A stretch of 64,000 nucleotides of DNA, from assembly GCA_044227095.1 (NCBI GenBank), contig JBGAFV010000001.1, positions 558,001 to 622,000 of the forward strand, given 5' to 3'. The notes beneath the pieces were generated by a model. That model did no database searches. It worked only from the letters and a program-made list of their open reading frames with translations, and was not told the origin of the DNA. Positions 36,781 to 45,932 of this stretch are shown piece by piece; position 1 is the stretch's first letter, and each line of letters begins with the position of its first letter. The DNA comes from JACMLD01 sp044227095. GTDB lineage: Bacteria; Bacteroidota; Bacteroidia; Chitinophagales; Chitinophagaceae. Made by a program: the position numbers and the translations under genes.

Positions 36781-38505
36781 ATGAAAATAGCACTGGCACA
36801 GCAGAATTACCATATCGGCAATTTTGAAAGCAACACTCAAAAAATCATAAGCTCAATAAACGAAGCAAAAAAACAGGGTGCAGATTTAATAATGTTTACA
36901 GAATTGTGCGTTTGTGGCTACCCTCCCCGCGACTTTGTAGAGTTCAACGATTTTATGAACAAATGCTATGCTGCTATTGATGTTATAAAAGAACATGCAG
37001 ATACCATTGCAGTTGTGGTGGGCAGTCCGCAGAGAAACGCTAATCCCCAGGGAAAAGATCTATTTAACTCCGCATGGTTTTTATACGAAAAGCAGGTTAA
37101 ATGCACGGTACAAAAAACATGCTTGCCTACCTACGATGTGTTTGATGAATACCGCTATTTTGAACCTGCTTACGACTGGCAGGTAATTTCTTTTAAAGGA
37201 AAAAAAATTGCACTTACCATTTGCGAAGACATCTGGAACCTTGGTGATAATCCACTCTACCGGATTTGCCCCATGGATATATTAATAAAGCAGCAGCCTG
37301 ATGTAATGCTTAATATTTCTGCTTCTCCTTTTGATTACGACCACGATGATGACAGAAAGGAAGTAATAAGGGTAAACGTAATGAAATATGGAATACCCAT
37401 GTTTTACTGCAATACCGTTGGCTCACAAACCGAAATTGTTTTTGATGGCGGCAGCCTTGTTATGGATGCCAATGGCACTATTATAAAAGAGATGAAATAT
37501 TTTGAAGAAGATTTTGCTGTAGTAGCATTGCCAGAAAAAAAACTTATTGCTAATGAAGAAGTATTTGTAAAGCCTGTTACCACTACCAGCCAGTTTGATA
37601 AAGACATGCGGGTTTCAAAAATCAGTAACCCGGATGCTATAGTAGATTACCTCGTTGCTGAAAAAAATATAAGAGAAATACACAGTGCCCTGATACTTGG
37701 TATAAGGGATTATTTCAGCAAAATGGGTTTTACAAAAGCTATTCTTGGAAGCAGTGGTGGTATAGACAGTGCAGTGGTACTTGCACTTGCCTGCGAAGCC
37801 TTAGGGCCAGAAAATGTAAGGGCTGTATTAATGCCTTCTCAATATTCTACAGATCATTCAGTAAGTGATGCAGAAAAGCTGAGTAAGAATCTTGGCAATC
37901 CTTACGATATTGTTCCTATAAAAAATATTTATACTTCTTTTATTGATGAGCTGAAACCTATTTTTAAAGATCTCCCTTTTAGTGTTGCCGAAGAAAATAT
38001 ACAAAGCCGCAGCAGGGGCAACCTGCTTATGGCCATTGCCAATAAATTCGGTTATATATTGCTGAATACATCCAACAAAAGCGAACTTTCTACGGGTTAT
38101 GGTACATTGTACGGAGATATGGCAGGCGGCTTAAGCGTTATTGGAGATGTGTATAAAATACAGGTGTATGCGCTGGCACGATACCTGAACAAAGACAAAG
38201 AAATAATTCCCGCAAACATTATAAACAAAGCGCCTTCTGCTGAACTGCGCCCCAATCAAAAAGACAGCGACAGCCTGCCTGAATATGACATACTGGACAA
38301 GGTGTTGTATCAGTATATAGAAAGGCGGCAGGGACCAAACGAGATTGTTGCCATGGGTATTGATGAAGCATTGGTAAAACGAATCCTGAAACTTGTAAAT
38401 ACCAATGAATACAAACGCAACCAGTTCTGCCCCATTATACGTGTAAGCTGCAAAGCGTTTGGGGTAGGAAGAAGAATGCCCATTGTGGGGAAATACCTTT
38501 CTTAG
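36781..38505 (+). CDS. nadE: glutamine-dependent NAD+ synthetase
   Basis: A 574-residue two-domain enzyme making NAD+ from nicotinate adenine dinucleotide with ATP and glutamine. The N-terminal nitrilase-like glutaminase has Glu41, Lys112 and Cys148 as the catalytic triad; the C-terminal synthetase has the P-loop SGGIDSA at residues 325-331 and STGYGTLYGDMAGG downstream. Length fits bacterial two-domain NadE. It is divergent to gldB and probably monocistronic. Confidence 0.96.
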   Translation: MKIALAQQNYHIGNFESNTQKIISSINEAKKQGADLIMFTELCVCGYPPRDFVEFNDFMNKCYAAIDVIKEHADTIAVVVGSPQRNANPQGKDLFNSAWFLYEKQVKCTVQKTCLPTYDVFDEYRYFEPAYDWQVISFKGKKIALTICEDIWNLGDNPLYRICPMDILIKQQPDVMLNISASPFDYDHDDDRKEVIRVNVMKYGIPMFYCNTVGSQTEIVFDGGSLVMDANGTIIKEMKYFEEDFAVVALPEKKLIANEEVFVKPVTTTSQFDKDMRVSKISNPDAIVDYLVAEKNIREIHSALILGIRDYFSKMGFTKAILGSSGGIDSAVVLALACEALGPENVRAVLMPSQYSTDHSVSDAEKLSKNLGNPYDIVPIKNIYTSFIDELKPIFKDLPFSVAEENIQSRSRGNLLMAIANKFGYILLNTSNKSELSTGYGTLYGDMAGGLSVIGDVYKIQVYALARYLNKDKEIIPANIINKAPSAELRPNQKDSDSLPEYDILDKVLYQYIERRQGPNEIVAMGIDEALVKRILKLVNTNEYKRNQFCPIIRVSCKAFGVGRRMPIVGKYLS

Positions 38506-38668
38506 CTGTTAGCAATTAGCTGAAAGCTATAAGCCGTCCATTACGAACACTAACCATTAATATTTAATTGCTACCAAGTAATAACTCCTGGCCGCAAAAC
38601 TTGCAGCTTGTAAATAACAGCTGGCAGTTCATTGCTTGCAGCTAATAACTAGCAGCTTGCTTCAAAAA
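38506..38668. repeat. intergenic word-repeat element (AGCTG/CAGCT)
   Basis: Iterated words such as AGCTG, TAGC and their complements CAGCT, GCTA form a long imperfect dyad between nadE and the convergent lipocalin-like gene. TTGCAGCTTGTAA and TTGCTTGCAGCT are shared exactly with the element at 51.6 kb. No gene seen. Confidence 0.65.
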
Positions 38669-38672
38669 ATAA

Positions 38673-38700
38673 AGCCACCCGCTAAGAATAGCAGGCGGCT
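38673..38700 (-). terminator. intrinsic terminator of the lipocalin-like gene
   Basis: An 11-bp stem around AAGAAT whose two mismatches become G-U pairs only on the minus-strand RNA, followed there by TTTATTTTTT. This fixes its orientation. Confidence 0.85.
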
Positions 38701-38729
38701 GTTGGTTGTTTATGAAATCAAAAGTTGAA

Positions 38730-39194
38730 TTAGTGTTTAAAAGTAGCTATCAGGTGGTTCGATGTACTTGTATCATCGTAGCCTACAACAAGTTTCGTAT
38801 CATCCATAGAAATGATTGTTGCATCCCCATTTATTAGTCCGAAGTTTCCGCTTAAAATTGTTTCAGAACTTTTAAAAACCCATGTAAACGCTACTGATTG
38901 CGGATCGGTGCTGTTGCACTTTGTAGTGCCTTCGTCAGCACTGCCTGTACCATCGGTTTTAAATGTATAGACATTGTCAAGCTTGCAGGCCTGTACCAAT
39001 ACAGTTACATCACTTTCTGCAGTGCCGTCTTTGTTTGCGTCAAGGCCTACAGATAGTACCTTCCATGAATTTTGTGTCAGTAAAATTGTTTTTGATTTGG
39101 GTGCCACCGGTGCCGGGCTATCACTCTTTGAGCAGGAGACTGCAGTGATAAGTAGCAAGCTAAAAGCAAGTATTTTCAATACTGCTGGTTTCAT
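38730..39194 (-). CDS. lipocalin-like lipoprotein
   Basis: A 154-residue lipoprotein (MKPAVLKILAFSLLLITAVSC, lipobox Cys21) with a beta-barrel lipocalin-like domain common in Bacteroidota: TQNSWKVLSV opens it, CKLDNVYTFKTDGTGSADEG is the typical middle, and a Cys pair (about residues 70 and 93) probably forms a disulfide. DANKDGTAESD resembles an EF-hand calcium loop, often seen at this point in the family. Ligand unknown. The ATG at 39194 is preferred over 39227, which would place 11 extra residues before the signal peptide. Confidence 0.87.
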   Translation of the reverse strand: MKPAVLKILAFSLLLITAVSCSKSDSPAPVAPKSKTILLTQNSWKVLSVGLDANKDGTAESDVTVLVQACKLDNVYTFKTDGTGSADEGTTKCNSTDPQSVAFTWVFKSSETILSGNFGLINGDATIISMDDTKLVVGYDDTSTSNHLIATFKH

Positions 39195-39442
39195 GGGTGG
39201 ATTTTTTAAATTATTCGATTCTTGCATATAAACTGATTTATATATTGTTTTATTGTATGATCAAGTGTTTTCGCTTAACAAAATTTTATATAAGTGGCTA
39301 TATTGGCAAAAGAATTGCAAGCTGGTTGTTCGTATTTTTACCAGCAAATACAGTTATTTGACTGATAATAAATTAAAACAGTTAGCAGTCCTTTAGTACT
39401 ATTACTATAAAATTAGCGACAATAATTCTTTAATCAATTTTT

Positions 39443-40444
39443 ATGCTCCAAACCGCAGACGATATCAGGCAGTTGAACGAAAAAATACAATACCAGTCAG
39501 TTTTTACAGACAGGCTAAGGGATGAAGTAGGCAGAATTATAGTGGGCCAGCAATATATGCTTGACAGGCTGCTGATAGGATTGCTTAGCAATGGCCATGT
39601 GTTGCTGGAAGGTGTACCTGGCCTTGCAAAAACATTAGCTATAAAATCACTTGCCCAGGCAATCAATGCAAAGTTTAGCCGCATACAATTTACCCCGGAT
39701 TTATTGCCCGCCGATGTAACCGGTACAATGATTTACCAGCAACAACGCAATGAATTTGTAGTACGCAAGGGCCCTATTTTTACCAACTTTTTACTGGCCG
39801 ATGAAATAAACCGTGCCCCTGCAAAAGTGCAAAGTGCCTTGCTGGAAGCCATGCAGGAAAGACAGGTAACTATTGGCGATACTACCTATAAACTTGAAAA
39901 TCCCTTTCTTGTACTTGCCACTCAAAATCCATTAGAGCAGGAAGGCACTTATGCATTACCAGAAGCGCAGGCCGACAGGTTTATTATGAAAGTTGTGGTT
40001 GATTATCCTTCTAAAAGCGAAGAGCAGTTAATTATAAGGCAAAACGTACAGGGGTTAAAAGCCCCCGAAGTAAGCCAGGTTGTTTCCATACAAGAGATTC
40101 TTCAGGCTAAAGACCTGGTAAGAAGCATTTATATGGATGAAAAAGTAGAAAGCTATATTCTTGATATTGTATTTGCCACCCGCTTTCCTGAAAAATACAA
40201 TTTGCAAAAATTAAAACCACTCATTGCTTATGGCGGTTCACCTCGTGCAAGCATAAACCTTGCGCTTGCTGCTAAAGCAAATGCATTTCTTAATAAACGC
40301 GGTTATGTAATACCGGAAGATGTACGTGCAATTTCAAAAGACGTATTAAGGCATCGTATTGGTTTAACGTATGAAGCCGAGGCAGAAAACGTAAATGTAG
40401 AAAATGTGATAGACGATATCCTGAAAGTAATCAGCGTACCGTAA
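39443..40444 (+). CDS. MoxR-family AAA+ ATPase
   Basis: A 333-residue AAA+ chaperone. Walker A GVPGLAKT is at residues 57-64, Walker B LLADEINRAP near 117-126, and sensor 1 LVLATQNPLEQEG follows. In Bacteroidota it heads the Bat operon and is thought to help assemble or load the VWA proteins at the membrane. It is followed by DUF58, BatD-like and BatA genes on the same strand. Confidence 0.95.
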   Translation: MLQTADDIRQLNEKIQYQSVFTDRLRDEVGRIIVGQQYMLDRLLIGLLSNGHVLLEGVPGLAKTLAIKSLAQAINAKFSRIQFTPDLLPADVTGTMIYQQQRNEFVVRKGPIFTNFLLADEINRAPAKVQSALLEAMQERQVTIGDTTYKLENPFLVLATQNPLEQEGTYALPEAQADRFIMKVVVDYPSKSEEQLIIRQNVQGLKAPEVSQVVSIQEILQAKDLVRSIYMDEKVESYILDIVFATRFPEKYNLQKLKPLIAYGGSPRASINLALAAKANAFLNKRGYVIPEDVRAISKDVLRHRIGLTYEAEAENVNVENVIDDILKVISVP

Positions 40445-40540
40445 TTGTGTGATTGTGTGATTGGGTGATTTTGTGATTTGCCTTATTGCTACATAAAAAG
40501 AAATCTCAAAATCCAAAAATTCAGTAATCAGAAATAAAAG
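40441..40540. repeat. intergenic word-repeat element (GTGATT)
   Basis: After the MoxR stop, GTGATT words occur four times, then CTCAAAATC and CAGAAATA complements appear, a weak dyad in the style of the 47.1 kb element. It separates two genes of the Bat operon. Confidence 0.5.
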
Positions 40541-40576
40541 ATTTCAATACTAAATAAAACTGTTCAATCAGAAGCC

Positions 40577-41449
40577 TTGCTTACAACCGCAGAAATATTA
40601 AAAAAAGTAAAAGAGCTGGAGATAAAAAGTAAAAAGATTACACAGCATCTTTTTACAGGAGAATATCATTCTGCATTCAAAGGCCGTGGCATGAGCTTTC
40701 GTGAGGTAAGGGAATATTATCCCGGCGATGATGTACGTTTTATTGACTGGAATGTAAGTGCCAGGTTTTCTACTCCATTTACAAAATTGTTTGAAGAAGA
40801 ACGTGAACTAACTGTAATGCTCCTGGTTGATGTAAGTGCCAGCTCATTATTTGGTACGGTGCATGCCCGCAAGAAAGACCTGGTTACAGAAATTGGGGCA
40901 GTGCTTACATTTTCTGCCATCAGCAATAATGATAAAGTAGGCGTTATCTTTTTTAGCGATAAGGTAGAAAAATACATTCCGCCAAAGAAAGGGAAGCAAC
41001 ATGCACTGTATATTGTGCGTGAGTTGCTAACAGCAGAATCAAACAGTAAAGGCACAAACCTTGGCAATGCGCTGCGTTTCTTCAGTAATTCTACCCGCCA
41101 AAAAAGTATTTCATTTGTGCTGAGTGATTTTTTAGATGAAAGTTTTACTGATTCATTAAAAGTAGCTGGCAAAAAACATGATATTATTGGCATTAAAGTA
41201 TATGACAAGATGGATGTACAATTACCAGATGCCGGGCTGCTGCAGGTAAGTGATGAAGAAACCGGCGACAGCAAATGGATAGACAGCAGCGACTACTGGG
41301 TAAGGCAGCAATATGAAAAAAGATTTTTTGAACATACTGAATGGTGTAAAAACCTTTTCTTAAAAAGCGGCAGCGATTTATTACACGTACGCACAGACGA
41401 TGACTATGTAAAAATTTTGCAGAAATTTTTTATTGGACGACATAAATAA
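40577..41449 (+). CDS. DUF58 protein of the Bat operon
   Basis: A 290-residue protein with the DUF58 signature (GEYHSAFKGRGMSF, DDVRFIDWNVSAR) leading into a von Willebrand A-like fold. The start is TTG at 40577: the resulting N-terminus (MLTTAEILKKVKELEIKSK) matches the usual start of the family and no ATG precedes the conserved part. It overlaps nothing upstream but the BatD-like frame begins inside its last codons. Probably membrane-associated through partners. Confidence 0.92.
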   Translation: MLTTAEILKKVKELEIKSKKITQHLFTGEYHSAFKGRGMSFREVREYYPGDDVRFIDWNVSARFSTPFTKLFEEERELTVMLLVDVSASSLFGTVHARKKDLVTEIGAVLTFSAISNNDKVGVIFFSDKVEKYIPPKKGKQHALYIVRELLTAESNSKGTNLGNALRFFSNSTRQKSISFVLSDFLDESFTDSLKVAGKKHDIIGIKVYDKMDVQLPDAGLLQVSDEETGDSKWIDSSDYWVRQQYEKRFFEHTEWCKNLFLKSGSDLLHVRTDDDYVKILQKFFIGRHK

Positions 41450-41474
41450 ACCGGCAGCACCGCTATCTTTTTTA

Positions 41475-42389
41475 ATGAATAGAATAACCCCACATATCAT
41501 TACCGTTATTGTTTCTATTTTTTTCTGTGCTTTTGGTTTTTCACAAGCAGAAGTATCTGTAAGGGCATCTGTTAACAGGGATAAAATAATGATTGGCGAA
41601 CCCATTGCATTAAAACTGGAGGCTAAAGTACCCAACAGCGCAGATGCAAAATGGTTTCCTGTTGATTCAATCGCACATTTTGAATTTATAGACAAAGGAA
41701 AAATAGATACTTCTTTTTCCGGCGATAGCAGGATTTATCATCAAACGATTACCATTACAAGTTTCGATTCAGGCCGCTGGGCACTACCCTCTCTTCCACT
41801 TTCTATTGGCAATAAGGAATACCTTACAGATTCTATCCCTGTATCGGTAGCTTATTCAAACTTTGATGCCAGCCAGGATTATCACGATATAAAAGAAATT
41901 ATTGAAGTAGAGAATACATCAACACGTTATATTAATTGGATATTGCTTGGGCTGGCAGTATTGTCTTTATTGGCTGTTATTTATTTTGTAAGAAAAAAAA
42001 TAACCAAAGCCGCAGCACCTGTTATAAAAAAACCAGTCTCAAAATTATCTCCTATACAGGAAGCATTGCAGGCATTGGAAGATTTACAAAAAAACGGTTT
42101 TGCAGAACCATCACGCACAAAAATATTTCATACTGCACTAAACGATATTTTAAGATCTTATCTCTATCGTAAAACAAACATCGCTACCATGGAAAAAACA
42201 AGTGGCGAATTGATGATGCAGCTTAATAAATTCAATTTGCCTGCAAATGATTTTACATTGCTTGTACAAGTGCTTAGAATGAACGATGCAGTGAAGTTTG
42301 CAAAATACCTGCCCGAAGCACAAGAGAATGAAAAAGCTTTTGAAACAATTAAAAAATCGGTGCAGCAGTTAGAAACAATTATTCAGTAA
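41475..42389 (+). CDS. BatD-like membrane protein (short form)
   Basis: A 304-residue exported protein: signal peptide to about residue 24, a beta-rich BatD-like domain (SVRASVNRDKIMIGEPIALK, FIDKGKIDTSF), one membrane span near residues 155-172 (WILLGLAVLSLLAVIYFV), and a cytoplasmic helical tail. Typical BatD proteins are longer (about 550 residues), so this is a short form. The ATG at 41475 is preferred over a TTG at 41433. Confidence 0.85.
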   Translation: MNRITPHIITVIVSIFFCAFGFSQAEVSVRASVNRDKIMIGEPIALKLEAKVPNSADAKWFPVDSIAHFEFIDKGKIDTSFSGDSRIYHQTITITSFDSGRWALPSLPLSIGNKEYLTDSIPVSVAYSNFDASQDYHDIKEIIEVENTSTRYINWILLGLAVLSLLAVIYFVRKKITKAAAPVIKKPVSKLSPIQEALQALEDLQKNGFAEPSRTKIFHTALNDILRSYLYRKTNIATMEKTSGELMMQLNKFNLPANDFTLLVQVLRMNDAVKFAKYLPEAQENEKAFETIKKSVQQLETIIQ

Positions 42390-42412
42390 CAACATATTTA
42401 ATTATAAAGGCT

Positions 42413-43420
42413 TTGGTTTTTGACTATTTTAAAAATATAACTTTTGCCCAGCCGTGGATGATGCTGCTGTTTGCATTGCTGCCCCTGCTTATATGGTGGT
42501 ATTTAATGCGCATGCCGCGTACACAAGCCAGTGTTCAAATTTCTTCTATTACTAAAGTAAGGGGCATCCGTTCCTGGAAAACAACATTCAGGCACTCGCT
42601 GTTTATTTTAAGACTACTGTGCATTAGCTGTGTTATTCTTGCACTTGCCCGCCCGCAAACGAGGAACGATGAAGAACTGGTTAATGGTGAAGGCGTGGAT
42701 ATTGTTCTTGCTATTGATGTAAGTGGCAGCATGCTTGCGCAGGATTTTACACCAAACCGCATGGAAGCAGCAAAAGAAGTAGCCGCCAATTTTGTTGCCA
42801 ACAGGCCAACAGACAGAATAGCTATAGTTATTTTTTCCGGCGAAAGTTTTACACTTTGTCCATTAACTACAGACCAAACCGTTTTAAAAGAACAGATTTA
42901 CAATATACAGAGTGGATTGCTAGAAGATGGTACTGCAATTGGTTCGGGGCTTGCTACCAGTGTAGACAGGTTGCGTTCCTCTAAATCAAAAAGCAAAGTA
43001 GTAATTCTTTTAACTGATGGCGAAAATAATGGCGGTCAAATACCGCCGCTTACTGCCAAAGAGCTGGCCAAAGCTACAGGTGTTAAAGTGTATACTATTG
43101 GCGTAGGCACAGAAGGTTTTGCGCAAACGCCTATGCAAACACAAACAGGTGCTGTTGTTATGCAACGTGAAAAAGTAAATATTGATGAAAAACTGCTCAC
43201 GCAAATAGCTGATGAAACCGGCGGAAAGTATTTTCGTGCTAAAGACAATGAAAGTCTTAAAAATATTTATACTGAAATTGATAAACTGGAAAAATCAAAA
43301 ATAGAAGTAACAGCACTAAAACGTTATACAGAAAAATTCTTTCCTTTTGCCATACTGGCAATTGCATTTTTGCTTACAGAAATGATAATGCGTTTTACAA
43401 TTTTTAAAAAGTTTCCTTAG
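42413..43420 (+). CDS. BatA-like VWA membrane protein
   Basis: A 335-residue protein with two N-terminal membrane spans (residues 15-31 and 62-79), a von Willebrand A domain with an intact MIDAS motif (Asp102, Ser104, Ser106) and a C-terminal span. The TTG start gives VFDYFKNITFAQPW, the expected N-terminus of BatA. BatB and BatC, which often follow, are absent here: the next gene is rsgA. A role in oxidative or envelope stress tolerance is inferred from the family. Confidence 0.93.
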   Translation: MVFDYFKNITFAQPWMMLLFALLPLLIWWYLMRMPRTQASVQISSITKVRGIRSWKTTFRHSLFILRLLCISCVILALARPQTRNDEELVNGEGVDIVLAIDVSGSMLAQDFTPNRMEAAKEVAANFVANRPTDRIAIVIFSGESFTLCPLTTDQTVLKEQIYNIQSGLLEDGTAIGSGLATSVDRLRSSKSKSKVVILLTDGENNGGQIPPLTAKELAKATGVKVYTIGVGTEGFAQTPMQTQTGAVVMQREKVNIDEKLLTQIADETGGKYFRAKDNESLKNIYTEIDKLEKSKIEVTALKRYTEKFFPFAILAIAFLLTEMIMRFTIFKKFP

Positions 43421-43486
43421 CCGTTCCATACAATGCTTCTCTCACTTTAGCGTCCGCTACCAGAAACACCGTAATTTAGCGCCGCA

Positions 43487-44416
43487 ATGAAAGCCTTAGT
43501 ATACAAATCCACCGGTAGCTGGTACACAACCAAAACAGCAGGCGGACGCATTTTAAATGCCCGTATCAAGGGTATTTTTAAAATGGATGAGTCCATCACT
43601 TCTACCAATCCTATTGCGGTGGGCGACGAAGTGGAGCTGGAATTAGAAAACGAACTTGAAAATACAGCTACTATAACCCGCATTTATGAGCGTCGAAATT
43701 ATATTAACAGGCAATCTCCGTCTCACAGGATGCATCACCACATTGTAGCATCAAACCTAGATCAATCTTTATTATTTGTTACGCTAAAAGAGCCACGTAC
43801 TTCGCAAGGTTTTATTGATCGTTTTTTAATTACTTCAGAAGCATACCATGTTCCTGCCATTATAGTGTTTAATAAAACTGATGTTTATAAAAAAAAGGAA
43901 CTTGAAAAGCTGCAAGCTTTGCGTGATATGTACGAAGATATCGGCTACAAAATAGTTGCAATGAGTGTAAAGGAAAACACAGGTGTGGATGAAGTAAAAG
44001 CTTTGCTGAAAGATAAAACGTCATTAATGAGCGGCCATTCGGGTGTTGGCAAATCATCTTTTATCAATGCAGTATTTCCAGAACTGGTTTTGCGTACACA
44101 GGAAGTGAGCGACTGGAGTGGTAAAGGATTACATACTACTACTTTTGCCGAAATGTTTGATTTACCGGAAGGAGGTAAAATTATTGACACGCCGGGTATA
44201 AGAGAATTTGGCCTGGTAAACATCAGCAAGCAGGAATTGTCGCATTATTTTCCGGAAATGCGTTTGCTTATTAATGAATGCCAGTTTAATAATTGCCTGC
44301 ATACCAGTGAGCCGGGTTGCGCAATAAAGCAAGCTGTGGCGGATAATAGAATTGCAGAAGACCGTTACGTTAGTTACTACAACATTCTTGAATCCATAGA
44401 GGAGAAAACCTATTAA
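43487..44416 (+). CDS. rsgA: ribosome small-subunit-dependent GTPase A
   Basis: A 309-residue circularly permuted GTPase that releases assembly factors such as RbfA from the 30S subunit. An OB domain precedes G4 NKTD (129-132), G1 GHSGVGKS (183-190) and G3 DTPG (234-237), the permuted order being diagnostic. The C-terminal zinc knuckle has Cys265, Cys270, His272 and Cys278. rbfA itself lies 7.7 kb downstream on the other strand. Confidence 0.97.
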   Translation: MKALVYKSTGSWYTTKTAGGRILNARIKGIFKMDESITSTNPIAVGDEVELELENELENTATITRIYERRNYINRQSPSHRMHHHIVASNLDQSLLFVTLKEPRTSQGFIDRFLITSEAYHVPAIIVFNKTDVYKKKELEKLQALRDMYEDIGYKIVAMSVKENTGVDEVKALLKDKTSLMSGHSGVGKSSFINAVFPELVLRTQEVSDWSGKGLHTTTFAEMFDLPEGGKIIDTPGIREFGLVNISKQELSHYFPEMRLLINECQFNNCLHTSEPGCAIKQAVADNRIAEDRYVSYYNILESIEEKTY

Positions 44417-44440
44417 GCCTCTCTTGTCATCAACAAAAAA

Positions 44441-44463
44441 AACCGCTCAACAAAAGAGCGGTT
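44441..44463 (-). terminator. hairpin terminator for the 110-residue protein gene
   Basis: A perfect 8-bp stem (AACCGCTC with GAGCGGTT) around AACAAAA is followed on the minus strand by TTTTTTTGTTG; it can also end rsgA. Confidence 0.8.
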
Positions 44464-44500
44464 CGCAATGAAAACCAAGGTACGGATCAACGAAAAGTGT

Positions 44501-44833
44501 TTATGATAAATATTTTCTGGCGGTATTCACCATTAATTTAGTTTCTAAAAATTGTGCTACTTCCACTACAGCGTCGTTATCACGGCGCGGAGCTTCCCTG
44601 AATTTATGCGGGTAAATAGAAATGCCGGTGTAAATATTGTAGTGAAGTGTTAGTGTACGGCCTTTGTAGGCGAAGTCCCATACCAGCGAATCAAAATCAT
44701 CCAGTTTGGTTAGAAATTTAATTTCAAGATCATCGCTTAATATATCGGCAACTTCATAAAATCTTTTAAGACCGCAATCGTCGTCTATTACAGCTTCGGT
44801 GCAACCGAAGTCGGTTCGGAGGGTAAGGCTCAT
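44501..44833 (-). CDS. conserved small protein, unrecognised
   Basis: A 110-residue soluble acidic protein without signal peptide or membrane span: SLTLRTDFGCTEAVIDDDCG at the start, a beta-rich centre (LTLHYNIYTGISIYP) and a helical C-terminus. It has the look of a small alpha/beta domain. I cannot name the family. It is preceded by a small lipoprotein gene on the same strand with 49 nt between. Confidence 0.7.
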   Translation of the reverse strand: MSLTLRTDFGCTEAVIDDDCGLKRFYEVADILSDDLEIKFLTKLDDFDSLVWDFAYKGRTLTLHYNIYTGISIYPHKFREAPRRDNDAVVEVAQFLETKLMVNTARKYLS

Positions 44834-44882
44834 ATGTACGGATTTTAGGTGTATAAATAGTCCTTGTTAAAGGAACAATTTG

Positions 44883-45068
44883 CTACGCTTTGAACTTCTT
44901 TGCCTTCGGTACTTTTTCTCCTGTTAGCACACGTTCTGCACCTGTATTTTTTCCACTTGCCGGGCAACCATATTTGGGGCCAAACACTTTATTCCAGGCA
45001 CTGCAAGAGCTGTTAGTACAAGCAATGGTTAATAAAAAAAGTGCGGTTATTAAAAAACGGGCTTTCAT
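44883..45068 (-). CDS. small lipoprotein (61 residues)
   Basis: A 61-residue exported protein. The signal peptide (MKARFLITALFLLTIAC) offers a lipobox at Cys17, or Cys22 (NSSC). The mature part contains YGCPASGKNTGAERVL and ends in a basic KVPKAKKFKA. The CPASGKNTGAE block resembles small Bacteroidota lipoproteins of unknown function. Likely cotranscribed with the 110-residue gene. Confidence 0.72.
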   Translation of the reverse strand: MKARFLITALFLLTIACTNSSCSAWNKVFGPKYGCPASGKNTGAERVLTGEKVPKAKKFKA

Positions 45069-45234
45069 ATCGGGTGCTGCATTTTCTTATCAACGGTATA
45101 AACTTATAAATATTATGCTTATAATGCAAGCAAACACACGTAGTTTCGATAAATGGAAGCATTTATTCGCCGGTTTATCAAAAAAAAATAAAAAGGTTGA
45201 TTAAATTCAGCACTGGCTTAGTGCTTTTTAAACA

Positions 45235-45777
45235 TCATTTTGCAGGATCGGCAAGGGGCGCCTGATCTTTAAACCAACCGGCATAACGGATATAATTGTT
45301 GGCAATCCGGTTTATCTCTCCGTTAACAAGTTCAGCAGATATTTCTTTTACTTTTTTTGCGGGTATGCCGGCATAGATACTGCCTGCTTCACAAATCGTT
45401 CCTTCAAGCACTACCGCTCCTGCACCTATAATTGTATTACTGTGCACTATCACATTATCCATTACAATTGCGCCCATACCTATCAGCACATTATCTTCTA
45501 ATGTACATCCATGCACAATGGCATTATGCCCAATAGAAACATTATTGCCAATAACAACTTTGGTTTTTTCGAAAGTGGCATGCAATACAGCGCCATCCTG
45601 AACATTTACTTTGTTGCCCATGCGTATGCTATTCACATCGCCACGTACAACTGCATTAAACCATATGCTACATTGGTCTCCTGTTTCTACATCGCCCACT
45701 ATGGTAGCATTTGGTGCAAGAAAACAATCATTCCCAAACTTTGGATAAGTTCCGTTTACATGCATAATTACTGCCAT
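45235..45777 (-). CDS. gamma-carbonic-anhydrase-like hexapeptide-repeat protein
   Basis: A 180-residue left-handed beta-helix protein. Hexapeptide turns run from about residue 18 to 140 (APNATIVGDVETGDQCSIWF, VSIGHNAIVHGCTLEDNVLI); the three zinc-type histidines occur as HATF, GHNAIVHG. This suits the gamma-carbonic anhydrase/PaaY-like group, but activity is often lost in close homologues. No substrate can be assigned. Confidence 0.92.
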   Translation of the reverse strand: MAVIMHVNGTYPKFGNDCFLAPNATIVGDVETGDQCSIWFNAVVRGDVNSIRMGNKVNVQDGAVLHATFEKTKVVIGNNVSIGHNAIVHGCTLEDNVLIGMGAIVMDNVIVHSNTIIGAGAVVLEGTICEAGSIYAGIPAKKVKEISAELVNGEINRIANNYIRYAGWFKDQAPLADPAK

Positions 45778-45932
45778 AAAATATTTTTAAACAGGTTACA
45801 ATGATGATGATGATATCAATCGCTTCTTTATCAATTTACAACAAACTGGTTTAATACCATCTTTTGTAAAGATTAAAATTCTTTGTGGCTTTGCCATTGC
45901 TTTGCGTTCTTTGCTGAAATATTATTATAACA

